Made by a program: the position numbers and the translations under genes
Assembly (NCBI RefSeq): GCF_014174495.1
Contig: NZ_JACJHR010000011.1
Coordinates: 1 to 64,000 of the forward strand
Direction: 5' to 3'
From: Amycolatopsis echigonensis
GTDB taxonomy: Bacteria > Actinomycetota > Actinomycetes > Mycobacteriales > Pseudonocardiaceae
DNA: 64,000 nt
Notes under the pieces: model-generated
Databases searched by the model: none
What the model saw: the letters and a program-made list of their open reading frames with translations, nothing else
What the model was told of the DNA's origin: nothing
Part shown: positions 23,316 to 31,032 of the stretch, one piece after another
Position numbering within the stretch: the stretch's first letter is position 1
Layout: each line of letters opens with the position of its first letter

Positions 23316-23753
23316 GTGGTCATGTTGATGCGCACAGACCCGTTCCGGGAGCTGGACCGGCTGTCTCAGCAGCTCTTCGGCACGGACGGCACCGCCACCC
23401 GCCCGGCGGCGATGCCGATGGACGCGTACCGCTCCGGGGACGACTACATCGTCAAGTTCGATTTGCCCGGGGTGCCGGCGGACGCGATCGACGTGGACGT
23501 GGAACGCAACGTGCTCACCGTGAAGGCCGAACGCGGCCCGGATTACGGCGAGAACGACGACGTGCAGGTCGCCGAGCGTCCCCGCGGCACGTTCAGCAGG
23601 CAGTTGTTCCTCGGCGAAACGCTGGACGCCGAGCACGTGGAGGCCAGCTGCGAAGCCGGTGTGCTGACCTTGCGGATCCCGGTGGCGGAGCGGGCCAAGC
23701 CGCGCAAGATCAGCATCTCCGGCGGAGAGGAGCGCAAGAAGATCAACGCCTGA
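23316..23753 (+). CDS. Hsp20/alpha-crystallin small heat-shock protein
   Basis: 145 residues; GTG at 23316 is chosen because AGGAGGTAGTCA lies directly before it. The small chaperone holds unfolding proteins for refolding by Hsp70. The alpha-crystallin domain runs from about residue 35 to 135: [60 protein letters not shown] and [20 protein letters not shown]. The IxI-like C-terminal tail is ISIS. It starts a plus-strand set that ends in a J-domain gene. Confidence 0.95.
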   Translation: MVMLMRTDPFRELDRLSQQLFGTDGTATRPAAMPMDAYRSGDDYIVKFDLPGVPADAIDVDVERNVLTVKAERGPDYGENDDVQVAERPRGTFSRQLFLGETLDAEHVEASCEAGVLTLRIPVAERAKPRKISISGGEERKKINA

Positions 23754-23859
23754 ACCCCCATCCCTGCCGCGCGGCCCCGCCGTCGACGACCATGCCTGGC
23801 CCGTCAAGGCGGGGCCACGTCCTTGGACGCGGCCCCGGACACGCACTGGAGGTACCGAG

Positions 23860-24054
23860 ATGGCGTGGGACATCCCGGAAAACGACGCGGCGGACCAGCA
23901 GCACGAAATCGAACCTCCCGACTGGGCGGACGACGCGGCGGCCGTCGAACAGGCAGTGGACGGCGTGGCCGCCGATCCGGTCGACGTGGCCGAGCAGCAG
24001 CGGCCGGTCCCGCCCGACGATCCCGTTCCCGAGGCCAGCACCCAGCACCAGTGA
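23860..24054 (+). CDS. Small acidic protein
   Basis: 64 residues, ATG at 23860 with GGAGG eight bases upstream. Strongly acidic and Pro/Gln-rich (MAWDIPENDAADQQHEIEPP, then DWADDAAAVEQAVDGVAADP), with no hydrophobic core, so probably disordered. No family recognised. It lies between the Hsp20 gene and the helical-protein gene on the same strand, which suggests a stress-linked role. Confidence 0.65.
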   Translation: MAWDIPENDAADQQHEIEPPDWADDAAAVEQAVDGVAADPVDVAEQQRPVPPDDPVPEASTQHQ

Positions 24055-24073
24055 CGAAGGTGGTGAACCCCAA

Positions 24074-24478
24074 ATGGCGCGCCCGCGGCGATCTCCCCGG
24101 CCCGGGCACTTCCTGGACGCGGCCTCCCGGTCCCTCGCTCAGGCCACCCGGCAGTTGCTGGACGCCGCGGCCGGCGGGGTGACCCACGACCATCTGCGGC
24201 AGGTCGGGTGGTACCTGGTGCAGCTGACCGGCGGGTTGGCCGAGCTGACGGCGACCGCCGCGGTGCGGCTGGACGAACACGCGCGGATCCGGTTGTTGCG
24301 CACTCAGGAAGGCGGCGACCCGACCGAAAACCTGACGCGGGCGGCCCGGCTGCTGACCGAGCTGCGCCAGGCGCTCGATCGGGCGGACGAGGCGGCCCGC
24401 GACTACTACGCGTGCCTCAGCCGCCTGGTCGTCGACGCCGATCCGTCCCTCACCGGTAAAGAACCGCGCAGGGGGTGA
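24074..24478 (+). CDS. Small helical protein of unknown function
   Basis: 134 residues, ATG at 24074 with AAGGTGGTG upstream. Almost wholly helical: HFLDAASRSLAQATRQLLDA, GWYLVQLTGGLAELTATAAV and LTRAARLLTELRQALDRADE are regular amphipathic helices with a hydrophobic repeat. It may form a helical bundle. Between it and the J-domain start are only three bases, so the two are probably translated together. No named family. Confidence 0.65.
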   Translation: MARPRRSPRPGHFLDAASRSLAQATRQLLDAAAGGVTHDHLRQVGWYLVQLTGGLAELTATAAVRLDEHARIRLLRTQEGGDPTENLTRAARLLTELRQALDRADEAARDYYACLSRLVVDADPSLTGKEPRRG

Positions 24479-24481
24479 GCG

Positions 24482-24826
24482 GTGCCGGAGCCTCGCAGCG
24501 ACCCGTACGCCGTGCTGGGCCTCACCTCGGCAGCCAGCCAGCGGGACATCACGCTCGCGTACCGACGCCTGGTGCGGGAGCTTCACCCGGACGCTTCCGG
24601 AGGAGACGCCGAACGGCTGGCCGCGGTGATCGCCGCGTACCGGTTGTTGCGCACTGCCGCGAAGACCGACCGTGAGCGCACGCGGGAGTCGCCGTCCGGC
24701 ACCGCCGTGCCCGTCCGGGTCCACCGCGATGACGTCCACCGCGATGACACTGCGTCCGCCGCCCGGCAGGAACCCGACCTGCGCGTTGGACCGGTGCGGT
24801 ATCAGCCTGGTCCGCGCAGGCGCTGA
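24482..24826 (+). CDS. J-domain (DnaJ-like) protein
   Basis: 114 residues, GTG at 24482. The J domain covers residues 7-60: DPYAVLGLTSAASQRDITLA, YRRLVRELHPDASGGDAERL, AAVIAAYRLL. The HPD tripeptide needed to stimulate Hsp70 ATPase is present. After the J domain there is only a disordered basic tail with RDDVHRDD; the Gly/Phe, zinc and substrate-binding regions of DnaJ are missing. It is probably a specialised co-chaperone delivering clients of the preceding Hsp20 cluster to DnaK. Confidence 0.9.
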   Translation: MPEPRSDPYAVLGLTSAASQRDITLAYRRLVRELHPDASGGDAERLAAVIAAYRLLRTAAKTDRERTRESPSGTAVPVRVHRDDVHRDDTASAARQEPDLRVGPVRYQPGPRRR

Positions 24827-24831
24827 CTGTC

Positions 24832-25797
24832 CTAAATGGACTTCGTACTGATGTCCTGAAGAGTGCGCGACGGAAGCTCGCCGTACGCAGCGCGGTAGTG
24901 GGCAGTGAAAACGCTGGGCCGCGTATAACCCCAACGCGCCGCAACCTGGGTGACAGTCGTCTGCCCCGGAGCAGCAGCCTTTAGCTCCGCCCGCGCATGG
25001 TCGAGACGGACGCGCCGCAGATAAGCCATCGGCGTCAGGTCGAGGTGCCTTCGAAACGCCAGCTGCACGGCCCGCGAGGACACTCCAGCCGCCTGGGCCA
25101 GGTCGGCGGCGGTGAGATCCCGATGGGGATTGGCTTCGATGAACGCGATCGCGCGGCGCAAAGCCTGGGGATGCGCGTCGAGATCGGAGCCGGCGCGCTC
25201 CTCCGACGCGGTCGTGGGAAACGCCGTGAGCACGGCGGCGGCGAGGTGCTGGGTCGCGGTGCTGACCAGCAGCGGATGCTCGCCGATGTCCGGAGCGGAG
25301 AGGACTTGATCCCGCAGGTAGGTGATGGCGTTGCGCAGGTGCTCGGCACCCGCGGCCGACACCGGGATGTGGTCGAGCAGCTTGACCGGCTTTTCGGTGC
25401 CCGCGACGCGGGTCAGGACGGCCGGGTCGAGCATGGTGATGCTGTAGCGGGCCCGGCAGATCCGGCCCGAGTACGGGCGGTCGGGCGGGGCGAAGGAGAA
25501 CAGGTCGCCGGGGGCGAAGTCGGCGGATTCGGTCCACCCGGCGACCCGGTGGTCCTCGATGGTTCCGGCTTCGATGTCGCAGAGGCAGATCCGGCCCAGC
25601 GGGTCGACGTCGTAGCTCATGTCGAAGTGCAGGTCGAGCTCGTCGGCGCTGACGGTCTCCGTGGCGACCCGGGTGATGCGGGCGCCCGCGTCGCGGCTGC
25701 CGCTGCCGATCCGCATCGGGGCGTAGGAATAGCAGAGGAATTCCTCGGTGCGGTCCAGGTCGTCGCTGTCGAACACCACGTGTCCTGGGGTGGACAT
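24832..25797 (-). CDS. AraC-family transcriptional regulator
   Basis: 321 residues from ATG at 25797; the frame stays open upstream but lacks family sequence. The N-terminal half is a cupin-like sensing domain typical of AraC_binding_2 regulators (EEFLCYSYAPMRIGSGSRDA, FAPGDLFSFAPPDRPYSGRI). The C-terminal two-helix-turn-helix region is complete: DLTAADLAQAAGVSSRAVQL, AFRRHLDLTPMAYLRRVRLD, HARAELKAAAPGQTTVTQVA, then RWGYTRPSVFTAHYRAAYGE. Its stop is five bases from the J-domain gene stop. The target is unknown. Confidence 0.93.
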   Translation of the reverse strand: MSTPGHVVFDSDDLDRTEEFLCYSYAPMRIGSGSRDAGARITRVATETVSADELDLHFDMSYDVDPLGRICLCDIEAGTIEDHRVAGWTESADFAPGDLFSFAPPDRPYSGRICRARYSITMLDPAVLTRVAGTEKPVKLLDHIPVSAAGAEHLRNAITYLRDQVLSAPDIGEHPLLVSTATQHLAAAVLTAFPTTASEERAGSDLDAHPQALRRAIAFIEANPHRDLTAADLAQAAGVSSRAVQLAFRRHLDLTPMAYLRRVRLDHARAELKAAAPGQTTVTQVAARWGYTRPSVFTAHYRAAYGELPSRTLQDISTKSI

Positions 25798-25901
25798 ACG
25801 CCGGTTCGTCCTCCGTCCCACGCCGGCAGCAAGAACCCCGGCGGGTCCTTCGGCGTCGTCCAAGGACCTCCGACGTCGTCTGTCGCGGGGCAGCGCCCCG
25901 G

Positions 25902-26300
25902 TTACCCGCGCGAGCCGGGTGCCAAACCGCTCAACTCGGCGCAGGCGTCGTCGATGCTGGCGGCGAGGTGGAGCAGGACGTCGACCCGGGTGACGCTCAG
26001 CGGCCGCAGCACGGCGCGGTTGCCGCCGGTCACCACGATCAGCCGGCGCCCTTTGGCGCGAGCGGCGCGGTGGGTGCCGAGCATCAGCGACATCCCGACG
26101 ACGGCCATGAAGTCCAGTCCGGTGCAGTCGAGCACGATGTCGCGGCCGGTCCGCAGCTGAGTGTCCAGCACGTCGGCGAGGTCGTCGGCGGTGGCGAGAT
26201 CGAGCGCACCGCTCAGCCGTACCAGCACGAGGGAGCCCACGGCCCCGCTCCGGATCGCCAGGCCGCCGGGGCGCAGCGGCCGTTCGGTTGTCTCGGACAT
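25902..26300 (-). CDS. STAS-domain protein (anti-sigma-factor-antagonist-like), phospho-Ser missing
   Basis: 132 residues, ATG at 26300 with AGGAAGAG upstream. STAS fold: SLVLVRLSGALDLATADDLA, LRTGRDIVLDCTGLDFMAVV, GMSLMLGTHRAARAKGRRLI, VVTGGNRAVLRPLSVTRVDV. In SpoIIAA/RsbV the phosphorylated serine lies in a DSSG motif; here that place reads AVVG, so normal switching by an anti-sigma kinase is unlikely. It may be a constitutive antagonist or act differently. The neighbour 105 bases downstream is the AraC gene. Confidence 0.85.
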   Translation of the reverse strand: MSETTERPLRPGGLAIRSGAVGSLVLVRLSGALDLATADDLADVLDTQLRTGRDIVLDCTGLDFMAVVGMSLMLGTHRAARAKGRRLIVVTGGNRAVLRPLSVTRVDVLLHLAASIDDACAELSGLAPGSRG

Positions 26301-26693
26301 CAGCGGGTCTCTTCCTGTCGTCTGTGTGGCCTACGCCGCGAGGGGCATCGCTTCCCGAAGGCACCGCTGAATCTCACTGCTCGGTTGCCGACCTCTCGAA
26401 TCCGGATTGACCGGGGGTTGTCTCCACCGTGCAGGGCTCGTCGGAAACGGTCTAGCGGCGGAACCGAACCCCGGCTACCCGGAAAACGAACCGATCAGCT
26501 GGACAGCGTCCGACGAAGCCCAGCCGGGTCGGTTCGGGGCACCGCGAGCGGCGCGGGCAGCTGGCAGCCGCTCTCGTACGCCGCGGCGAAGCGTTCGTCG
26601 CCGAGGGCCGTCGGCAGCTGCTGCTGAGCGGGCGAACCTGCAGGTCAGTCCGGTCGTGGGCATCGCGCAACCGGGTTGCGCCTGGTCGCCTGG
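26301..26693. other. Intergenic region with no gene found
   Basis: About 390 bases between the STAS gene start and the stop of the SDR gene. It should contain the STAS promoter. No frame has convincing composition and start, and no strong hairpin was seen. Confidence 0.45.
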
Positions 26694-27533
26694 CTACCGC
26701 CGAGTTCCTTGCTGTGCCTCGAGATTCGCCCGATACGCCGTGCGCTCCGGGCGGTCCGAGTGCAGAGCGCGGTCGTCGCGGACCAGCCGCCGGACCCGGT
26801 TGAGGACCGGCTCGGGGGTGACCCCCGCAGCCGTGGCGAGCAGGCCGACATAGCCGGGGACAGCGATTTCGGCGCGGCGGTTGTGCACTGAATCGACAAC
26901 CGCCTTGGCGACGTCTTCCGGCTGCACCTTGGGGATCGGCCGCATGTCCAGGCCGGAGGCGAGCGCGGTGTCGACGGCCGACGGCAGTACGGCGGTGATG
27001 CTGACGCCCGCGTCCGCGAACTCCAGGCGGGTCGCGGCCGTCAGCCCCACGACGGCGAACTTGGTCGCGTTGTAGACGGCCAGCCCCTTGACCGGGAACT
27101 TGCCTGCCAGCGAGGCGACGTTGACAACGTGGCCGAAACCGCGTTCGACCATGCCGGGCAGGGCGAGCTTCATGCCGTTGAGGACGCCGCCGAGGTTGAC
27201 GTCGATCTGCAGCCGGTCGGTGGCGTCGGCGAGTTCGAGGAACCCGCCGTTCGGCATGAGGCCGGCGTTGTTCACCAGCACGTGCAACGGTCCGTGGGCC
27301 TTCTCGGCCGCGGCGAGGAAAGACGCGAACGAGTCGCGGTCGGCGACGTCGAGGTGGTGAGCGGTGCCGCCGACCAGCTCGGCGGTTTCCTCGGCAGCCG
27401 CCTGGTTGAGGTCCCCGATCGCGACGCGCGCTCCCTTGCGCGCGAAGAACTTCGCGACCGCACGGCCGATTCCGGCACCCCCACCGGTGATCGCGACGGA
27501 CGCGCCGTCGAGGTCGATCTTGGGGTAGGTCAT
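26694..27533 (-). CDS. Short-chain dehydrogenase/reductase
   Basis: 279 residues, ATG at 27533 overlapping the patatin-like stop (ATGA). Classical SDR: cofactor loop TGGGAGIG (residues 16-23), acidic residue after beta-2 in AIGDLNQAAAEE (favouring NAD), NNAGLMPNGG, and the catalytic Tyr/Lys in VYNATKFAVVG with Ser in NVASLAGKF. The C-terminal part (ALHSDRPERTAYRANLEAQQ) is longer than the minimal fold. Translational coupling to the patatin-like gene suggests they act on a related lipid or alcohol substrate. Confidence 0.93.
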   Translation of the reverse strand: MTYPKIDLDGASVAITGGGAGIGRAVAKFFARKGARVAIGDLNQAAAEETAELVGGTAHHLDVADRDSFASFLAAAEKAHGPLHVLVNNAGLMPNGGFLELADATDRLQIDVNLGGVLNGMKLALPGMVERGFGHVVNVASLAGKFPVKGLAVYNATKFAVVGLTAATRLEFADAGVSITAVLPSAVDTALASGLDMRPIPKVQPEDVAKAVVDSVHNRRAEIAVPGYVGLLATAAGVTPEPVLNRVRRLVRDDRALHSDRPERTAYRANLEAQQGTRR

Positions 27534-28453
27534 GGGGTCGCTCCTTCTTCGATGGCGGTGCGGACCCGCGCCGGGGTCACCGCGCGGAGCACGGCGGCGC
27601 GGCGGCGCAGGTCCATGAAATTCGGCCCCATGACGTCCAATTCGGCCTGCCCGGGTTCGATCCGGAGCACCCGGACACCGGCGGCGCGGAGTTGCTTCAC
27701 CTCGGCGTCGACGCGCCGGGTCATCGCACGTCGGGCCAGTCGTTCGACCCGCGCGAAACCGCGGCCGGATGCACCCCCGGAGGTGGACATCGGCGGAATG
27801 ACCACGACCTCCTCGACGCCAGTCGCGAGAACGAGATCGGCGGACGTCGGCGAGACGGTGCCGCCGTCGACGTACCTGCGGCCGTCGATGGCCACCGGCG
27901 GAAACCATCCCGGAATCGCCCAGGACGCGGCAATCGCCGTGCCGAGCTGAGTTCGGCGCGAATTCCCGAACGCGACCCGCTCCCCCGTGCGGATATCTGC
28001 CCCGACGAGCCAGGTCCGCGGATGGTCCACCCAGCCGTCAGCGTTGGCCAACGCGGTGCCGAGATCGCGCAGCCATCCAGCGTCGCCGCGCCCCCTCGGC
28101 ACGACACCAGCCAGCCCGGCCAGCACATCGACGCGACCCCGCAATGCCGCGGCAGTGAGGCCGAGACCAGGCCAAACCGGTGTCGGCAAGGGCGGCAGCA
28201 TGCCCGGATGCTGAGCGAGATGGCGCCGGACCCGTTCGTCGGCGGGTTCTCCGAGCAGCGCGGCCATGATCTCGCCGACCCCGATGCCCGAGCCGAGAAA
28301 CGCCGCCATCTCCGCGCCCGCCGAGGTGCCGACCAGGACGTCGGCCTCGCGCGAGTCCCATCCCCACTGCTCCTCGACCGCGGCGAGGACGGCTGCGGTC
28401 CAGGCGAAGCCGAGGGTGCCGCCACAACCGAGCACCAGTGCGCGTTGGGTCAT
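27530..28453 (-). CDS. Patatin-like phospholipase
   Basis: 307 residues, ATG at 28453. Patatin hallmarks are complete: glycine-rich oxyanion loop GCGGTLGFAW near the start, nucleophile elbow GTSAG with Ser44, and the catalytic Asp in YVDGGTVSP. No signal peptide, so the enzyme is cytoplasmic or membrane-associated and would hydrolyse acyl esters of lipids. It forms a two-gene operon with the SDR. Upstream at 28463-28562 is only a short gap to the LysR gene stop. Confidence 0.93.
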   Translation of the reverse strand: MTQRALVLGCGGTLGFAWTAAVLAAVEEQWGWDSREADVLVGTSAGAEMAAFLGSGIGVGEIMAALLGEPADERVRRHLAQHPGMLPPLPTPVWPGLGLTAAALRGRVDVLAGLAGVVPRGRGDAGWLRDLGTALANADGWVDHPRTWLVGADIRTGERVAFGNSRRTQLGTAIAASWAIPGWFPPVAIDGRRYVDGGTVSPTSADLVLATGVEEVVVIPPMSTSGGASGRGFARVERLARRAMTRRVDAEVKQLRAAGVRVLRIEPGQAELDVMGPNFMDLRRRAAVLRAVTPARVRTAIEEGATP

Positions 28454-28562
28454 CGGCCACCTCTGCGGAATCGCGTGTCAGTGGCGGAACCGTATGTCAT
28501 TTCTGCGAGCAGGGCAACCGGCTCAGACGGGCACCGGAGTTCGAGAGCGACCAGCCGCGGAT

Positions 28563-29462
28563 CTAGTACACGTTTTCCTGAACCGCCTGCGCCTCGGCCA
28601 CCGCCCGCAATTCCCGTACCAGTTCGCGCACCGCGAGGGATTGCGCACCGGCATAGGTGGCGACGTACCCGACCCGCCGGCTGGGCGGGTCGGCGATCGG
28701 GGTGACCGTGACTCCCGGCGCGGCGGCGGCGAGCGTGAGCTTCGGCAGGATCGCCATCCCGATCCCTTGCGCCACCATGGAAAGGACCACCCCGTCGTCG
28801 GCGACCTCCATCTTCGCCGCGGGCAGCCAGTCCTGCCGGGCCCACCAGGATCGGGTGTAGGAGGAGCAGTTTTCCGGCCAGTCGAGCAGCGGCAGAGCAC
28901 GCGGATCGGCCTGGTTTCCCGGGTTGACGAGGAAATACGGCTCCCGGAACAGTTCTCCGGCGACCAATCCGGCCGGCGGGGGTTCGTCTTCGCTGAGGGT
29001 CGCGATGGCGACGTCCGCGCGTCCGTCGGCGACCTCGCCCGCCGTGCCGCGGCCTAGTTCGGGGACGACCAGCACCTGCGGGCGCAGGCCGGAATGCTTG
29101 GCGGTCAAGCGTTCCAGCGCCGCGGGCAGGAGATGCGCGGCGGCACTGCGGAAAGCCGCGATCCGCAGCGGGCCGGTGAGCGTTCCGGCTGCCGCGCCTC
29201 GAGCTTCGGCGCGGAGGACGTCGAGCTGACGCAGGATCAGCCGGGCGTGCACGAGCGCGCGAGCACCGGCCGCGGTCGGGCGGGCACCGGTTCGGCCGCG
29301 CTCGAAAAGGACGGCGCCGACCTTGCGTTCGCAGGTCCGGACGGCGTGCGAGATCGCGGACTGAGTGAGGCTCAGCTCGGCGGCAGCGGCGGTGAAACTG
29401 CCGGCGCGCTCCACCGCGAGCAGCAGGCGCAGCTCGCCCGGAGTGAGGTCGACAGCATCCAT
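28563..29462 (-). CDS. LysR-family transcriptional regulator
   Basis: 299 residues, ATG at 29462. N-terminal helix-turn-helix ELRLLLAVERAGSFTAAAAE, LSLTQSAISHAVRTCERKVG, LFERGRTGARPTAAGARALV, then a periplasmic-binding-like effector domain (TLTGPLRIAAFRSAAAHLLP, VAQGIGMAILPKLTLAAAAP). It is divergent from the NADP-dependent oxidoreductase at 29587, the common arrangement in which a LysR protein controls its neighbour and itself. A CATGA...TTCATG inverted pair lies between. Confidence 0.95.
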   Translation of the reverse strand: MDAVDLTPGELRLLLAVERAGSFTAAAAELSLTQSAISHAVRTCERKVGAVLFERGRTGARPTAAGARALVHARLILRQLDVLRAEARGAAAGTLTGPLRIAAFRSAAAHLLPAALERLTAKHSGLRPQVLVVPELGRGTAGEVADGRADVAIATLSEDEPPPAGLVAGELFREPYFLVNPGNQADPRALPLLDWPENCSSYTRSWWARQDWLPAAKMEVADDGVVLSMVAQGIGMAILPKLTLAAAAPGVTVTPIADPPSRRVGYVATYAGAQSLAVRELVRELRAVAEAQAVQENVY

Positions 29463-29482
29463 GCGGCCAGCCTAGCCAGCAC

Positions 29483-29499
29483 CATGAGCGAGATTCATG
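29483..29499. promoter_or_regulatory. Inverted repeat between LysR gene and oxidoreductase gene
   Basis: CATGA (29483-29487) and TTCATG (29494-29499) form an inverted pair with a T-N11-A-like layout, in the right place for a LysR-type binding site serving the divergent promoters. Confidence 0.45.
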
Positions 29500-29586
29500 G
29501 ATTGGCTCGGTCCATCGATCCGGCGGTCTGCCGCAGGCGGCTTCGACGCGCTTGAGTTGCTGGGCAGAGCCAACTAAGGAGATCCC

Positions 29587-30576
29587 GTGTCCCTGACCGC
29601 CGTCCGCCAGGTCCGCCGCCCCGAGGGCGCGCCGAGCGCCGCCGATTTCGAGTTCGTCACCCAGCCGCTGCCGGATCTCGCCGGCGGACAGGTGCTGGTC
29701 GAAAACCGTTACCTGTCGGTCGATCCGTACATGCGCGAGTTCATGGAATGGGGCGGCTGGGAACGCGGCGCGGGTCTGGAAGGGCGCTCGCTCGGCGAGG
29801 TGGTCGAGTCGAAAGAGCCGACTCTTCCGGTCGGCACCACGGTGTTCCACCGGCACGGCTGGGCTACCCACGCCGTCCTCACCGCCGCCGACGTCCGGAC
29901 GATCACCCCGGCGGACGGCGTTCCGCTGAGTGCTTACCTGGGCATTCTCGGCGGGACCGGTCTCACCGCGTACGTCGGCCTGACCCGGATCGCGCAGATC
30001 CGTCCCGGCGACGACGTGTTCATCTCCGCGGCCGCCGGCGCGGTGGGCAGCGCGGCCGGGCAGATCGCCCGGTTGCTCGGCGCGGGACGGATCGTCGGCA
30101 GTGCCGGGTCAGCGGCGAAGGTCGAGCATCTGACCCGCGACCTCGGGTTCGATGCCGCCTTCGACTACCACGACGGTCCGGTCGCGGACCTGCTCCCGAA
30201 AGCGGCTCCGGACGGAATCGACGTGTACTTCGACAACGTCGGCGGCGATCACCTCGCCGCCGCGATCGACGTTCTGCGCGAGCACGGCCGGGTCGCCTGG
30301 TGCGGTTCGGTCGCGCAGTACAACAGCCTGCGCACGCCGCCGAGCGCGCCCCACAACCTGTACGACGTGGTCGGGAAAAGCCTTCGGATCGAAGGGTTTC
30401 TGGTGCGCAATCACCTCGACGCGTGCGAAGAACTCGAGGAATTCCTGATTCCGCACATCCGCGGCGGGCAGGTGCGCGTCAATGAGACTGTGGCAGAAGG
30501 GTTTTCCAGCATCGTGGACGCGTTCATCGGGATGCTGCGCGGAGAGAACGTCGGGAAAATGCTGGTCCGGGTCTGA
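29587..30576 (+). CDS. NADP-dependent medium-chain oxidoreductase (2-alkenal/prostaglandin reductase type)
   Basis: 329 residues, GTG at 29587 with AAGGAGATCCC directly upstream. It belongs to the zinc-free MDR subfamily that reduces enones or alkenals: VENRYLSVDPYMREFMEWGG is the family's substrate-site motif, GILGGTGLTAYVGLTRIAQI and ISAAAGAVGSAAGQIARLLG the nucleotide fold, and DVYFDNVGGDHLAAAIDVLR a conserved segment. There are no zinc-ligand cysteines. A role in detoxifying reactive carbonyls under control of the divergent LysR is likely. Confidence 0.93.
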   Translation: MSLTAVRQVRRPEGAPSAADFEFVTQPLPDLAGGQVLVENRYLSVDPYMREFMEWGGWERGAGLEGRSLGEVVESKEPTLPVGTTVFHRHGWATHAVLTAADVRTITPADGVPLSAYLGILGGTGLTAYVGLTRIAQIRPGDDVFISAAAGAVGSAAGQIARLLGAGRIVGSAGSAAKVEHLTRDLGFDAAFDYHDGPVADLLPKAAPDGIDVYFDNVGGDHLAAAIDVLREHGRVAWCGSVAQYNSLRTPPSAPHNLYDVVGKSLRIEGFLVRNHLDACEELEEFLIPHIRGGQVRVNETVAEGFSSIVDAFIGMLRGENVGKMLVRV

Positions 30577-30579
30577 CCG

Positions 30580-30609
30580 CCGGGAGGGAGCCGCGAAGCC
30601 CCCTCCCGG
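30580..30609. terminator. Bidirectional hairpin between convergent genes
   Basis: CCGGGAGGG (30580-30588) and CCCTCCCGG (30601-30609) are exact nine-base arms with a 12-base loop, between the oxidoreductase stop and the coiled-coil gene stop. There is no T-tract, as is common in actinobacterial terminators. Confidence 0.65.
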
Positions 30610-30618
30610 GGCAGAACC

Positions 30619-31023
30619 TCAATCACGCCAACGGTTGTTGAGGAAGGCGTCGTCGTCCTCGTCGTCTTCCGCCGGACGCGGGCGACGCGTCGGACGGCGC
30701 GGAGCCTCGGTCCGCAGAGCGGGCTGGTTCGGCGTCACCGCGAACGGGGACGCCGAGCCCGGCTCGTTGCCGAACTCGTCGGAATCGAACGCCGAGGGCG
30801 GTTCGGTGCTCGGCCGGTCCGTGCTCCACCCGGACTTGGTCTTGCGCTTCCCCAGTTCCCGCCGATGCTGGACGTACCGTTCGGCCGCCTGCACCTGCTT
30901 GGTCATGTACTCCTGGGACTGCGCCTTGAGCTCCTCGGCCTTCTGCTCGCGCAGCGCCCGGCGGTCGGCCTGCTCCCGGACCAGCGCGTCCAGTTCGGCC
31001 TTCATCGCGGCGGTTTCGCTCAT
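30619..31023 (-). CDS. Coiled-coil protein, last gene of the first T7SS-substrate operon
   Basis: 134 residues, ATG at 31023. The N-terminal 65 residues are a highly charged helix likely to form a coiled coil (KAELDALVREQADRRALREQ, KAEELKAQSQEYMTKQVQAA). The C-terminal half is disordered and ends with an acidic cluster and DDDAFLNNRWRD. No family recognised. It follows the 1,062-residue Gly-rich gene by nine bases, so it belongs to the same transcription unit and may be a chaperone or partner for that protein. Confidence 0.8.
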   Translation of the reverse strand: MSETAAMKAELDALVREQADRRALREQKAEELKAQSQEYMTKQVQAAERYVQHRRELGKRKTKSGWSTDRPSTEPPSAFDSDEFGNEPGSASPFAVTPNQPALRTEAPRRPTRRPRPAEDDEDDDAFLNNRWRD

Positions 31024-31032
31024 GCGTCGCTC

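Noticed and set aside
26407..26853. Plus-strand ORF of 148 codons
   Set aside because: Arg/Ser/Pro-rich, no ribosome binding site, overlaps the end of the SDR gene on the other strand.
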